DNA from: Telmatherina bonti
Taxonomy: Eukaryota; Chordata; Actinopteri; Atheriniformes; Telmatherinidae
DNA length: 64,000 nucleotides
Direction: 5' to 3'
Assembly: GCA_933228915.1 (NCBI GenBank)
Contig: OW121832.1
Location: 310,001-374,000 of the forward strand
The notes under the pieces were generated by a model that made no database searches, had not been told where the DNA came from, and saw only the letters and a program-made list of their open reading frames with translations. A program made the position numbers and the translations under genes. Positions 24,031 through 36,046 of this stretch are shown piece after piece; the stretch's first letter is position 1, and each line of letters starts with the position of its first letter.

Positions 24031-25909
24031 TATTAGGGTCCGAGCCATACGAAGTATGGCAAGGCCCTATTGTTATTGTAATGTTTATTATTAGGGTCCG
24101 AGCCATACGAAGTATGGCAAGGCCCTATTGTTATTGTAATGTTTATTATTATTATTAGGGTCCGAGCCATACGAAGTATGGCAGGACCCTATTGTTATTG
24201 TAATGTTTATTAGGGTCCGAGCCATACGAAGTATGGCAAGGCCCTATTGTTATTGTAATGTTTATTATTATTATTCTCCTAAGCACAACTCACTCAATTT
24301 TGACCCCCTTAGACCCCGTGAAAAGTTGCGAAACTTGGCACACACCTCACGTCCGGTTAAAATTTCGATAATTTGGCGTTTGTATGCACGCCAATGCAAA
24401 AATGCCTCGACAGCGCCCCCTAGAAACGCCAAAAATGGCCTCTAGAATGGGGAAAAAAATTTTTAGTTTGACGTAGGACGACGAAATTCGGTACACATGT
24501 CTATCACATCAAGACAAGTAAAAAAGTCATTGAAACGCCTGTTGTCATGGCAACGGGCTTTCCGCCATCTTGGCGTTTGCGGCCATTTTTTTGCCCGTTT
24601 TTGTCAATTTGGGCGCATCGCATTTGAACGAACTAGTCTGAGGCGATTCATGCTATTGGCTCCACATTCGCCATGGAGCTTCGTGACGAGATGGGGACCA
24701 AAAGTTATTCAAATCTTTTTGATAGGCGAAAGCGTGTTACCGTGGCAACCCATGGAAAAAAGCGATCTCGCCATGAAACACGGTTCACTCATATCTTCGC
24801 AGAAATACATCCGATCGGAACCAAAATTAAAATAATTCATATTTGGTAGGTCCTTCACGCTTTGTAATATATATTGTGGGGGGGGCGCATTTTGGGGGGG
24901 CCCCTAGGGGCCTGATCGTCTACTTTGAGCTAGGGCTACGAAATTCGGTACACATGTATAAGTAACCAAGACGAGCAAAAAACTCTATTGAGAACCTGTT
25001 ACCATGGCAACGGGGTGGCCGCCATCTTGGCGTTTATGCCCTTTTTATCACTTTAAGCGCATCGTATTTGAACGAACTAGTCTGAGGGGATTCATGCTAT
25101 TGGCTCCACATTCCCCATGGAGCTTCGTGACAAGATGGGGACAAAAAGTTATTCAAATCTTTCTGATAGGAGAAAGCGTGTTACCGTGGCAACCCATGGA
25201 AAAACGCGTTCTCGCCATGAAACACGGTTTGCTTATATCTCTGCCAAAATGCATCCGATTGGAACCAAAATTCCAATAATTCATATTTGGCAGGTCCTTA
25301 ACGCGTTGTAATATGTATTGTGGGGGGGGCACATTTTGGGGGCGGCCCCTAGGGGCCCGATCGTCTACTTTGAGCTAGGGCTACGAAATTCGGCACACAT
25401 GTGTATCAACCCAAGACAAGCAAAAAACTTCATTGTGCAGCCGTTACCATGGCAACGGGGTATCCGCCATCTTGGAAAAAAAACCTTCTCGCCATGAAAC
25501 ACGGTTTGCTTATATCTTTGCACAAATTCATACGATGTGCACCAAAACTGTAACTATTCATATTTGGTAGGTCCTTAACACATTATAGAATGTATTGTGG
25601 GGGGGACACTTTTTGGGGGGGCCCCTAGGGGCCCGATCGTCTACTTACATCTCGGGCTACGAAATTCGGCACACATGTGTATCATCCCAAGACAAGCTAA
25701 AAAGTCAATGAAACACATGTTGCCATGGTAACGGGCTGTCCGCCATCTTGGCGTTTACACACATTCTTTTCTCAATATGTGAATTGTATTTCTCTATTAA
25801 AATGAACTGGCTGTGCGGGTCCTTCACATGTAGCATTAGGAGAACCAGGACTCGGGTGGAGGGTTCGGCATGAGGCGAGGACCCGATGGATGCCGCTTGC
25901 GGCTTTAAT
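24031..25909 (+). mobile_element. Family B copy F4 with a stack of four 5' modules
   Basis: Four modules, then a body of the common 1.7-kb version. Boxes at about 24876, 25319 and 25600; type-a 3' region; intact hairpin. The module-free part is an inverted near-copy of R8 (coordinate sum 83,966) and a direct near-copy of F1 and F10. Confidence 0.8.
24034..24262 (+). repeat. Four stacked 5' hairpin modules
   Basis: Module starts lie at about 24034, 24092, 24157 and 24211. Linkers are zero to three TTA units. The third differs in the outer stem (GCAGGACCCT instead of GCAAGGCCCT). Confidence 0.9.
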
Positions 25910-27505
25910 ATTATTATTATTCTCCTCGTTCTGAGCACAACTCACTCAATTTTGACCCCCTTAGACCCCGTGAAAAGTTGCGAAACTTGGCACACACCTC
26001 AGTCCCGGCGAAAATAGCGATATTCTGGGGTCTGCGTGCACGCCAATGTAAAAATGCCTCGACTGCGCCCCCTAGAAACGCCAAAAATGGCCTCTAGAAT
26101 GGGGAAAAAAAATTTTAGTTTGACGTAGGACGACGAAATTCGGTACACATGTCTATCACATGAAGACAAGTAAAAAAGTCATTGAAACGCCTGTTGTCAT
26201 GGCAACGGGCTTTCCGCCATCTTGGCGTTTGCGGCCATTTTTTGGCCCGTTTTTGTCAATTTGGGCGCATCGCATTTGAACGAACTAGTCTGAGGGGATT
26301 CATGCTATTGGCTCCACGTTCGCCATGGAGCTTCGTGACAAGATGGGGACCAAAAGTTATTCAAATCTTTTTGATAGGCGAAAGCGTGTTACCGTGGCAA
26401 CCCATGGAAAAAAGCGATCTCGCCATGAAACACGGTTCACTCATATCTTCGCAGAAATACATCCGATCGGAACCAAAATTAAAATAATTTATATTTGGTA
26501 GGTCCTTCATGCATTGCAATATGTATTGTGGGGGGGGCGCATTTTGGGGGGGCCCCTAGGGGCCCGATAGTCTACTTTGACCTAGGGCTACGAAATTAGG
26601 TACACATGTATAAGTAACCAAGACGAGCAAAAAACTCTATTGAGAACCTGTTACCATGGCAACGGGGTGTCCGCCATCTTGGCGTTTATGCCCTTTTTAT
26701 CACTTTAAGCGCATCGTATTTGAACGAACTAGTCTGAGGGGATTCATACTATTGGCTCCACATTCCCCATGGAGCTTCGTGACAAGATGGGGACAAAAAG
26801 TTATTCAAATCTTTTTGATAGGAGAAAGCGTGTTACCGTGGCAACCCATGGAAAAAAGCGATCTCGCCATGAAACACGGTTCGCTCATATCCCTGCAGAT
26901 ATACATCCGATCGGAACCAAAATTCCAATAATTCATATTTGGCAGGTCCTTAACGCATTGTAATATGTATTGTGGGGGGGGGCACATTTTGGGGGGGGCC
27001 CCTAGGGGCCCGATCGTCTACTTTGACCTAGGGCTACGAAATTCGGCACACATGTGTATCAACCCAAGACAAGCAAAAAACTTCATTGTGCAGCCGTTAC
27101 CATGGCAATGGGGTGTCCGCCATCTTGGAAAAAAACCTTCTCGCCATGAAACACGGTTTGCTTATATCTTTGCACACATTCATACGATGTGCACCAAAAC
27201 TGTGACTATTCATATTTGGTAGGTCCTTAACACATTATAGAATGTATTGTGGGGGGGAACCTTTTTGGGGGGGCCCCAAGGGGCCCGATCGTCTACTTTC
27301 ATCTCGGGCTACGAAATTCGGCACACATGTGTATCATCCCAAGACAAGCTAAAAAGTCAATGAAACACATGTTGCCATGGTAACGGGCTGTCCGCCATCT
27401 TGGCGTTTACACACATTCTTTTCTCAATATGTGAATTGTATTTCTCTATTAAAATGAACTGGCTGTGCGGGTCCTTCACATGTAGCATTAGGAGAACCAG
27501 GACTC
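25910..27505 (+). mobile_element. Family B copy F5, 3' end deleted
   Basis: No 5' module. Boxes at about 26529, 26972 and 27250. The type-a 3' region breaks off at AGAACCAGGACTCG and passes directly into the TTA tract of F6, so the last ~100 bp including the terminal hairpin are missing. Confidence 0.7.
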
Positions 27506-29160
27506 GTTATTATTATTCTCGTTCTAAGCACAACTCACTCAATTTTGACCCCCTTAGACCCCGTGAAAAGTTGCGAAACTTGGCAAACACCTCACGTCCG
27601 GTGAAAATTTCGATAATTTGGCGTTTGTATGCACGCCAATGCAAAAATGCCTAGACAGCGCCCCCTAGAAACGCCAAAAAGTGCATCTAGAATGGGGAAA
27701 AAAATTTTTAGTTTGACGTAGGACGACGAAATTCGGTACACATGTCTATCACATCAAGACAAGTAAAAAACTCATTGAAACGCCTGTTGTCATGGCAACG
27801 GGCTGTCCGCCATCTTGGCGTTTGCGGCCATTTTTTGGCCCGTTTTTGTCAATTTGGGCGCATCGTATTTGAACGAACTAGTCTGAGGGGATTCATGCTA
27901 TTGGCTCCACATTCGCCATGGAGCTTCGTGATAAGATGGGGACAAAAAGTTATTCAAATCTTTTTGATAGGAGAAAGCGTGTTACCGTGGCAACCCATGG
28001 AAAAAAGCGTTCTCGCCATGAAACACGGTTCACTCATATCTTCGCAGAAATGCATCCGATCGGAACCAAAATTCTGATAATTCATGTTTGGTAGGTCCTT
28101 CACGCATTGTAATATGTATTGTGGGGGGGGCGAATTTTGGGGGGGGCCCCGAGGGGCCCGATCGTCTACTTTGACCTAAGGCTACGAAATTCGGTACACA
28201 TGTATAAGTAACCAAGACGAGCAAAAAACTCTATTGACAACCTGTTACCATGGCAACGGGGTGTCCGCCATCTTGGCGTTTATGCCCTTTTTATCACTTT
28301 AAGCACATCGTATTTCAACGAACTAGTCTGAGGGGATTCAGGCTATTGGCTCTACATTCGCCATGGAGCTTCGTGACAAGATGGGGACCAAAAGTTATTC
28401 AAATCTTTCTGATAGGAGAAAGCGTGTTACCGTGGCAACCCATGGAAAAAAGCGTTCTCGCCATGAAACACGGTTTGCTTATATTTCTGCAGAAATACAT
28501 CCGATCGGAACCAAAATTCCAATAATTCATATTTGGTAGGTCCTTAACGCATTGTAATATGTATTGTGGGGGGGGGGGGCGCATTTTGGGGGGGCCCCTA
28601 GGGGCCCGATCGTCTACTTTGAGCTAGGGCTACGAAATTCGGCACACATGTGTATCAGCCCGAGACAAGCATAAAACTCAATTAAGCACCTGTTACCATG
28701 GCACTGGAGTGTCCGCCATCTTGGAAAAAAGCCTTCTCGCCATGAAACACGGTTTGCTTATATCTTTGCACAAATTCATGCGATGTGCACCAAAACTTTA
28801 ACTATTCATATTTGGTAAGTCCTTGACACATTACAGAATGTATTGTGGGGGGGGCAGTTTTTTGGGGGGGGCCCTCAGGGGCCCGATCGTCTACTTTCAC
28901 CTATGGCTATGAAATTCGACACACATGTGTAACAACGCAAGGCGAGTAAAAAAGTGCATTGACCACCTGTTACCATGGCAACGGGGTGTCCGCCATCTTG
29001 GCGTTTACGTCCATTTAGCACTGTATGTGCATTGTTTTTGGACAAACTAGTTTTGGATTCGTGCCTTTTACTTCACATCCACCCGGAAGCTTTGTGGCGA
29101 GTTCGGGTGGAGGGTTCGGCATGAGGCGAGGACCCGATGGATGCCGCTTGCGGCTTTAAT
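27506..29160 (+). mobile_element. Family B copy F6, no 5' module
   Basis: Boxes at about 28121, 28567 and 28846; type-b 3' region; intact terminal hairpin. The 5' two-thirds pairs with B3 in inverted orientation (coordinate sum 40,967), but the 3' parts differ, so one of the two is a mosaic. Confidence 0.75.
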
Positions 29161-30866
29161 TAGGGTCCGAGCCATACGAAGTATGGCAGGGCCCTATTGT
29201 TATTGTAATGTTTATTATTATTATTTTTTTCCTCCTCGTCAGCACAACTCACTCAATTTTGACCCCCTTAGACCCCGTGAAAAGTTGCGAAACTTGGCAC
29301 ACACCTCAAGACCGGCGAAAATAGCAATATTCTGGTGTCCGCATGCACGCCAATGCAAAAATAACTCGACAGCGCCCCCTAGAAACGCCAAAGATGGCCC
29401 GTAGAATGGTGTGTCAAAAGTTTACTTTGACGTAGGACTACGAAATTCGATACACATGTCTAACAACATAAGACAACCAAAAAAGTCAATCGTAGACCTG
29501 TTGTCATGGCAACGGGTTGTCCGCCATCTTGGCGTTTGCGGCCATTTTTTGCCCCGTTTTTGTCAATTTGGGCGCATCGCATTTGAACGAACTAGTCTGA
29601 GGGGATTCATGCTATTGGCTCCACATTCGCCATGGAGCTTCGTGACAAGATGGGGACCAAAAGTTATTCAAATCTTTTTGATAGGAGAAAGCGTGTTACC
29701 GTGGCAACCCATGGAAAAAAGCGTTCTCGCCATGAAACACGGTTCACTCATATCTTCGCAGAAATGCGTCCGATCGGAACCAAAATTCCAATAATTCATG
29801 TTTGGTAGGTCCTTCACGCTTTGTAATATGTATTGTGGGGGGGGGCACATTTTGGGGGGGGCCCCTAGGGGCCCGATCGTCTACTTTGACCTAGGGCTAC
29901 GAAATTCGGCACACATGTATAAGTAACCAAGACGAGCAAAAAACTCTATTGACAACCTGTTACCATGGCAACGGGGTGTCCGCCATCTTGGCGTTTATGC
30001 CCTTTTTATCACTTTAAGCGCATCATATTTGAACAAACTAGTCTGAGGCGATTCATGCTATTGGCTCCACATTCGCCATGGAGCTTCGTGACAAGATGGG
30101 GACCAAAAGTTATTCAAATCTTTCTGATAGGAGAAAGCGTGTTACCGTGGCAACCCATGGAAAAAAGCGTTCTCGCCATGAAACACAGTTCACTCTCATC
30201 CCTGCAGAAATACATCCGATCGGAACCAAAATTCTGATAATTCATATTTGGTGGGTCCGTCACACATTGTAATATGTATTGTGGGGGGGGCACCTTTTGG
30301 GGGGGGGGCCCTAGGGGCCCGATCGTCTACTTTGAGCTAGGGCTACGAAATTCGGCACACATGTGTATCAACCCTAGACAAGCATAAAACTCGATTAAGC
30401 ACCTGTTACCATGGCAACGGTGTGTCCGCCATCTTGAAAAAAATCCTCGCCATGAAACACGGTTCACTCATATCTTGGTCGAAATGCATCTGATCTGCAC
30501 CAAAGTGGAAAACATTCATATTTGGTAGGTCCTTAACATATTTTAATATGTATTCTGGGGGTGGCACATTTTGTGGGGGGCCCCTAGGGGCCCGATCGTC
30601 TACTTTGACGTAGGGCTACGAAATTTGGTACACATGTCTAACATCCCAAGATGAGCTGAAAAGTCAATGAAACACATGTTGCCATGGTAACGGGCTGTCC
30701 GCCATCTTGGCGTTTACACATTCTTTTCTCAATATGTGAATTGTATTTCTCTATTAAAATGAACTGTCTCTGCGGGTCCTTCAGATGTAGCATTAGGAGA
30801 ACCAGGACTCGGGTGGAGGGTTCGGCATGAGGCGAGGACCCGATGGATGCCGCTTGCGGCTTTAAT
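29161..30866 (+). mobile_element. Family B copy F7
   Basis: One 5' module (about 29161-29217), boxes at about 29836, 30281 and 30558, type-a 3' region and intact hairpin. The last monomer, with GCACCAAAGTGGAAAACATTC, is a subtype shared with B1, R3 and R7. The first long monomer resembles the one in B2. Confidence 0.75.
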
Positions 30867-32623
30867 TAGGGTCCGAGCCATACGAAGTATGGCAAGGCCC
30901 TATTGTTATTGTAATGTTTATTAGGGTCCGAGCCATACGAAGTATGGCAGGGCCCTATTGTTATTGTAATGTTTATTATTATTATTTTTGTCAGCACAAC
31001 TCGGCCATTTTTGACCCACTCAGCCCCCGTGAAAAGTTGCGAAACTTGGCACACACCTCAGTCCCGGCGAAAATAGCGATATTCTGGGGTCCGCGTGCAC
31101 GCCAATGTGAAAATGCCTCGACGGCGCCCCCTAGAAACGCCAAAAATGGCCTCTAGAATGGGGGAAAAAAATTTTAGTTTGACGTAGGACGACGAAATTC
31201 GGTACACGTCTATCACATCCAGACAAGTAAAAAAGTCATTGAAACGTCTGTTGTCATGGCAACGGGCTTTCCGCCATCTTGGCGTTTGCGGCCATTTTTT
31301 TGCCCGTTTTTGTCAATTTGGGCGCATCGCATTTGAACGAACTAGTCTGAGGCGATTCATGCTATTGGCTCCACATTCGCCATGGAGCTTCGTGACAAGA
31401 TGGGTACCAAAAGTTATTCAAATCTTTTTGATAGGAGAACGCGTGTTACCGTGGCAACCCATGGAAAAAAGCGTTCTCGCCATGAAACACGGTTCACTCA
31501 TATCTTCGCAGAAATACATCCCATCGGAACCAAAATTAAAATAATTCATATTTGGTAGGTCCTTCACGCATTGTAATATGTATTGTGGGTGGGGCGCATT
31601 TTGGGGGGGGCCCCTAGGGGCCCGATCGTCTATTTTGACCTATGGCTACGAAATTCGGTACACATGTATAAGTAACCAAGACGAGCAAAAAACTCTATTG
31701 AGAACCTGTTACCATGGCACCGGGGTGGCCGCCATCTTGGCGTTTATGCCCTTTTTATCACTTTAAGCGCATCGAATTTGAACGAACTAGTCTGAGGGGA
31801 TTCATGCTATTGGCTCCACATTCACCATGGAGCTTCCTGACAAGATGGGGACCAAAAGTTATTCAAATCTTTCTGATAGGAGAAAGTGTGTTACCGTGGC
31901 AACCCATGGAAAAACGCGTTCTCTCCATGAAACACGGTTTGCTTATATCTTCGCAGAAATGCATCCGATCGGAACCAAAATTCCAATAATTCATATTTGG
32001 TAGGTCCTTCACGCATTGTAATATGTATTGTGGGGGGGGGGGCACATTTTGGGGGGGGCCCCTAGGGGCCCGATTGTCTACTTTGAGCTAGGGCTACGAA
32101 ATTCGGCACACATGTGTATCAACCCGAGACAAGCATAAAACTCAATTAAGCACCTGTTACCATGGCACTGGAGTGTCCGCCATCTTGGAAAAAAACCTTC
32201 TCGCCATGAAACACGGTTTGCTTATATCTTTGCACAAATTCATGCGATGTGCACCAAAACTTTAACTATTCATATTTGGTAGGTCCTTAACACATTATAG
32301 AATGTATTGTGGGGGGGGCACTTTTTGGGGGGGGCCCTCAGGGGCCCGATTGTCTACTTTCATCTTAGGCTACGAAATTCGGCACACATGTGTAACAACC
32401 CAAGGCGAGTAAAAAAGTGCATTGACCACCTGTTAACTTGGCAACATGGTGTCCGCCATCTTGGCGTTTATGCCTATTTATTACTGAATGTGCATTATTT
32501 TTTAACAAACTAGTTTTGGATTCATGCCTTTTACTTCACATCTACCCGGAAGCTTTGTGGTGAGTTCGGGTGGAGGGTTCGGCATGAGGCGAGGACCCGA
32601 TGGATGCCGCTTGCGGCTTTAAT
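30867..32623 (+). mobile_element. Family B copy F8 with two 5' modules
   Basis: Modules start at about 30867 and 30924. Boxes at about 31587, 32030 and 32310. Type-b 3' region and intact hairpin near 32607-32618. The 5' body carries GACCCACTCAGCCCCCGTG, diverged from the usual text. Confidence 0.75.
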
Positions 32624-34394
32624 TATTATTAGGGTCCGAGCCATACGAAGTATGGCAGGGCCCTATTGTTATTGTAATGTTTATTATTAGGGTCCTCGCC
32701 ATACGAAGTATGGCAGGGCCCTATTGTTATTGTAATGTTTATTATTATCATTATTATTTTTTTCCTCAGCACAACTCACTCAATTTTGACCCCCTTAGAC
32801 CTGGTGAAAAGTTGCGAAACTTGGCACACACCTCAGTCCCGGCGAAAATAGCGATATTCTGGGGTCCATGTGCACGCCAATGTAAAAATGCCTCGACGGC
32901 GCCCCCTAGAAACGCCAAAGATGGAAAATAAAATGGGGTGTCAAAAGTCTACTTTCACGTAGGACAACGAAATTCGGTACACATGTCTACCACCTCAAGA
33001 CGACCAAAAAAGTCAATCGTAGACCTGGCGTCATGGCAACGGGATGTCAGCCATCTTGGCGTTTGCGGCCATTTTTTTGCCCGTTTTTGTCAATTTGGGC
33101 GCATCGCATTTGAACGAACTAGTCTGAGGCGATTCATGCTATTGGCTCCACATTCGCCATGGAGCTTCGTGACAAGATGGGGACCAAAAGTTATTCAAAT
33201 CTTTTTGATAGGTGAAAGCGTGTTACCGTGGCAACCCATGGAAAAAAGCGATCTCGCCATGAAACACGGTTCACTCATATCTTCGCAGAAATACATCCGA
33301 TCGGAACCAAAATTAAAATAATTCATATTTGGTAGGTCCTTCACGCATTGTAATATATATTGTGGGGGGGGCGCATTTTGGGGGGGCCCCTAGGGGCCCG
33401 ATCGTCTACTTTGAGCTAGGGCTACGAAATTCGGTACACATGTATAAGTAACCAAGACGAGCAAAAAACTCTATTGAGAACCTGTTACCATGGCAACGGG
33501 GTGGCCGCCATCTTGGCGTTTATGCCCTTTTTATCACTTTAAGCGCATCGTATTTGAACGAACTAGTCTGAGGGGATTCATGCTATTGGCTCCACATTCC
33601 CCATGGAGCTTTGTGACAAGATGGGGACCAAAAGTTATTCAAATCTTTTTGATAGGTGAAAGCGTGTTACCGTGGCAACCCATGGAAAAATGCGTTCTCG
33701 CCATGAAACACGGTTTGCTTATATCTCTGCAGAAATTCATCCGATCGGAACCAAAATTCCAATTATTCATATTTGGTAGGTCCTTAACGCATTGTAATAT
33801 GTATTGTGGGGGGGGCACATTTTGGGGGGGGCCCCTAGGGGCCCGATCGTCTACTTTGAGCTAGGGCTACGAAATTCGGCACACATGTGTATCAACCCGA
33901 GACAAGCATAAAACTCAATTAAGAGCCTGTTACCATGGCACTGGAGTGTCCGCCATCTTGGAAAAAAGCCTTCTCGCCATGAAACACGGTTTGCTTATAT
34001 CTTTGCACAAATTCATGCGATGTGCACCAAAATTTTAACTATTCATATTTGGTAGGTCCTTAACACATTATAGAATGTATTGTGGGGGGGGCACTTTTTG
34101 GGGGGGCCCTCAGGGGCCCGATTGTCTACTTTCATCTTAGGCTACGAAATTCGGCACACATGTGTAACAACCCAAGGCGAGTAAAAAAGTGCATTGACCA
34201 CCTGTTACCATGGCAACATGGTGTCCACCATCTTGGCGTTTATGCCTATTTATTACTGAATGTGCATTATTTTTTAACAAACTAGTTTTGGATTCATGCC
34301 TTTTACTTCACATCTACCCGGAAGCTTTGTGGTGAGTTCGGGTGGAGGGTTCGGCATGAGGCGAGGACCCGATGGATGCCGCTTGCGGCTTTAA
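32624..34394 (+). mobile_element. Family B copy F9 with two 5' modules
   Basis: Two modules, the second carrying the variant GGGTCCTCGCC. Two long and one short monomer (boxes about 33362, 33808 and 34083), type-b 3' region, intact hairpin. It is a near-copy of R10 in inverted orientation (coordinate sum 95,799), including the double module and its variant. Confidence 0.8.
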
Positions 34395-36046
34395 TTATTA
34401 TTATTATTATTCTCCTAAGCACAACTCACTCAATTTTGACCCCCTTAGACCCCGTGAAAAGTTGCGAAACTTGGCACACACCTCACGTCCGGTGAAAATT
34501 TCGATAATTTGGCGTTTGTATGCACGCCAATGCAAAAATGCCTCGACAGCGCCCCCTAGAAACGCCAAAAATGGCCTCTAGAATGGGGAAAAAAATTTTT
34601 AGTTTGACGTAGGACGACGAAATTCGGTACACATGTCTATCACATCAAGACAAGTAAAAAAGTCATTGAAACGCCTGTTGTCATGGCAACGGGCTTTCCG
34701 CCATCTTGGCGTTTGCGGCCATTTTTTTGCCCGTTTTTGTCAATTTGGGCGCATCGCATTTGAACGAACTAGTCTGAGGCGATTCATGCTATTGGCTCCA
34801 CATTCGCCATGGAGCTTCGTGACGAGATGGGGACCAAAAGTTATTCAAATCTTTTTGATAGGCGAAAGCGTGTTACCGTGGCAACCCATGGAAAAAAGCG
34901 ATCTCGCCATGAAACACGGTTCACTCATATCTTCGCAGAAATGCATCCGATCGGAACCAAAATTAAAATAATTCATATTTGGTAGGTCCTTCACGCTTTG
35001 TAATATATATTGTGGGGGGGGCGCATTTTGGGGGGGCCCCTAGGGGCCCGATCGTCTACTTTGAGCTAGGGCTACGAAATTCGGTACACATGTATAAGTA
35101 ACCAAGACGAGCAAAAAACTCTATTGAGAACCTGTTACCATGGCAACGGGGTGGCCGCCATCTTGGCGTTTATGCCCTTTTTATCACTTTAAGCGCATCG
35201 TATTTGAACGAACTAGTCTGAGGGGATTCATGCTATTGGCTCCACATTCCCCATGGAGCTTCGTGACAAGATGGGGACAAAAAGTTATTCAAATCTTTCT
35301 GATAGGAGAAAGCGTGTTACCGTGGCAACCCATGGAAAAACGCGTTCTCGCCATGAAACACGGTTTGCTTATATCTCTGCCAAAATGCATCCGATTGGAA
35401 CCAAAATTCCAATAATTCATATTTGGCAGGTCCTTAACGCATTGTAATATGTATTGTGGGGGGGGCACATTTTGGGGGCGGCCCCTAGGGGCCCGATCGT
35501 CTACTTTGAGCTAGGGCTACGAAATTCGGCACACATGTGTATCAACCCAAGACAAGCAAAAAACTTCATTGTGCAGCCGTTACCATGGCAACGGGGTATC
35601 CGCCATCTTGGAAAAAAAACCTTCTCGCCATGAAACACGGTTTGCTTATATCTTTGCACAAATTCATACGATGTGCACCAAAACTGTAACTATTCATATT
35701 TGGTAGGTCCTTAACACATTATAGAATGTATTGTGGGGGGGACACTTTTTGGGGGGGCCCCTAGGGGCCCGATCGTCTACTTACATCTCGGGCTACGAAA
35801 TTCGGCACACATGTGTATCATCCCAAGACAAGCTAAAAAGTCAATGAAACACATGTTGCCATGGTAACGGGCTGTCCGCCATCTTGGCGTTTACACACAT
35901 TCTTTTCTCAATATGTGAATTGTATTTCTCTATTAAAATGAACTGGCTGTGCGGGTCCTTCACATGTAGCATTAGGAGAACCAGGACTCGGGTGGAGGGT
36001 TCGGCATGAGGCGAGGACCCGATGGATGCCGCTTGCGGCTTTAATT
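34395..36046 (+). mobile_element. Family B copy F10, no 5' module
   Basis: Starts at a TTA tract. Boxes at about 35013, 35458 and 35735; type-a 3' region; intact hairpin. The body is the same 1.7-kb version as F1, F4, B6 and R8. Confidence 0.8.

Noticed and set aside
24034..24262. CRISPR-like array (regular repeats of ~55 bp)
   Set aside because: There are no unique spacers; the copies abut through TTA units, and the context is eukaryotic transposon DNA.
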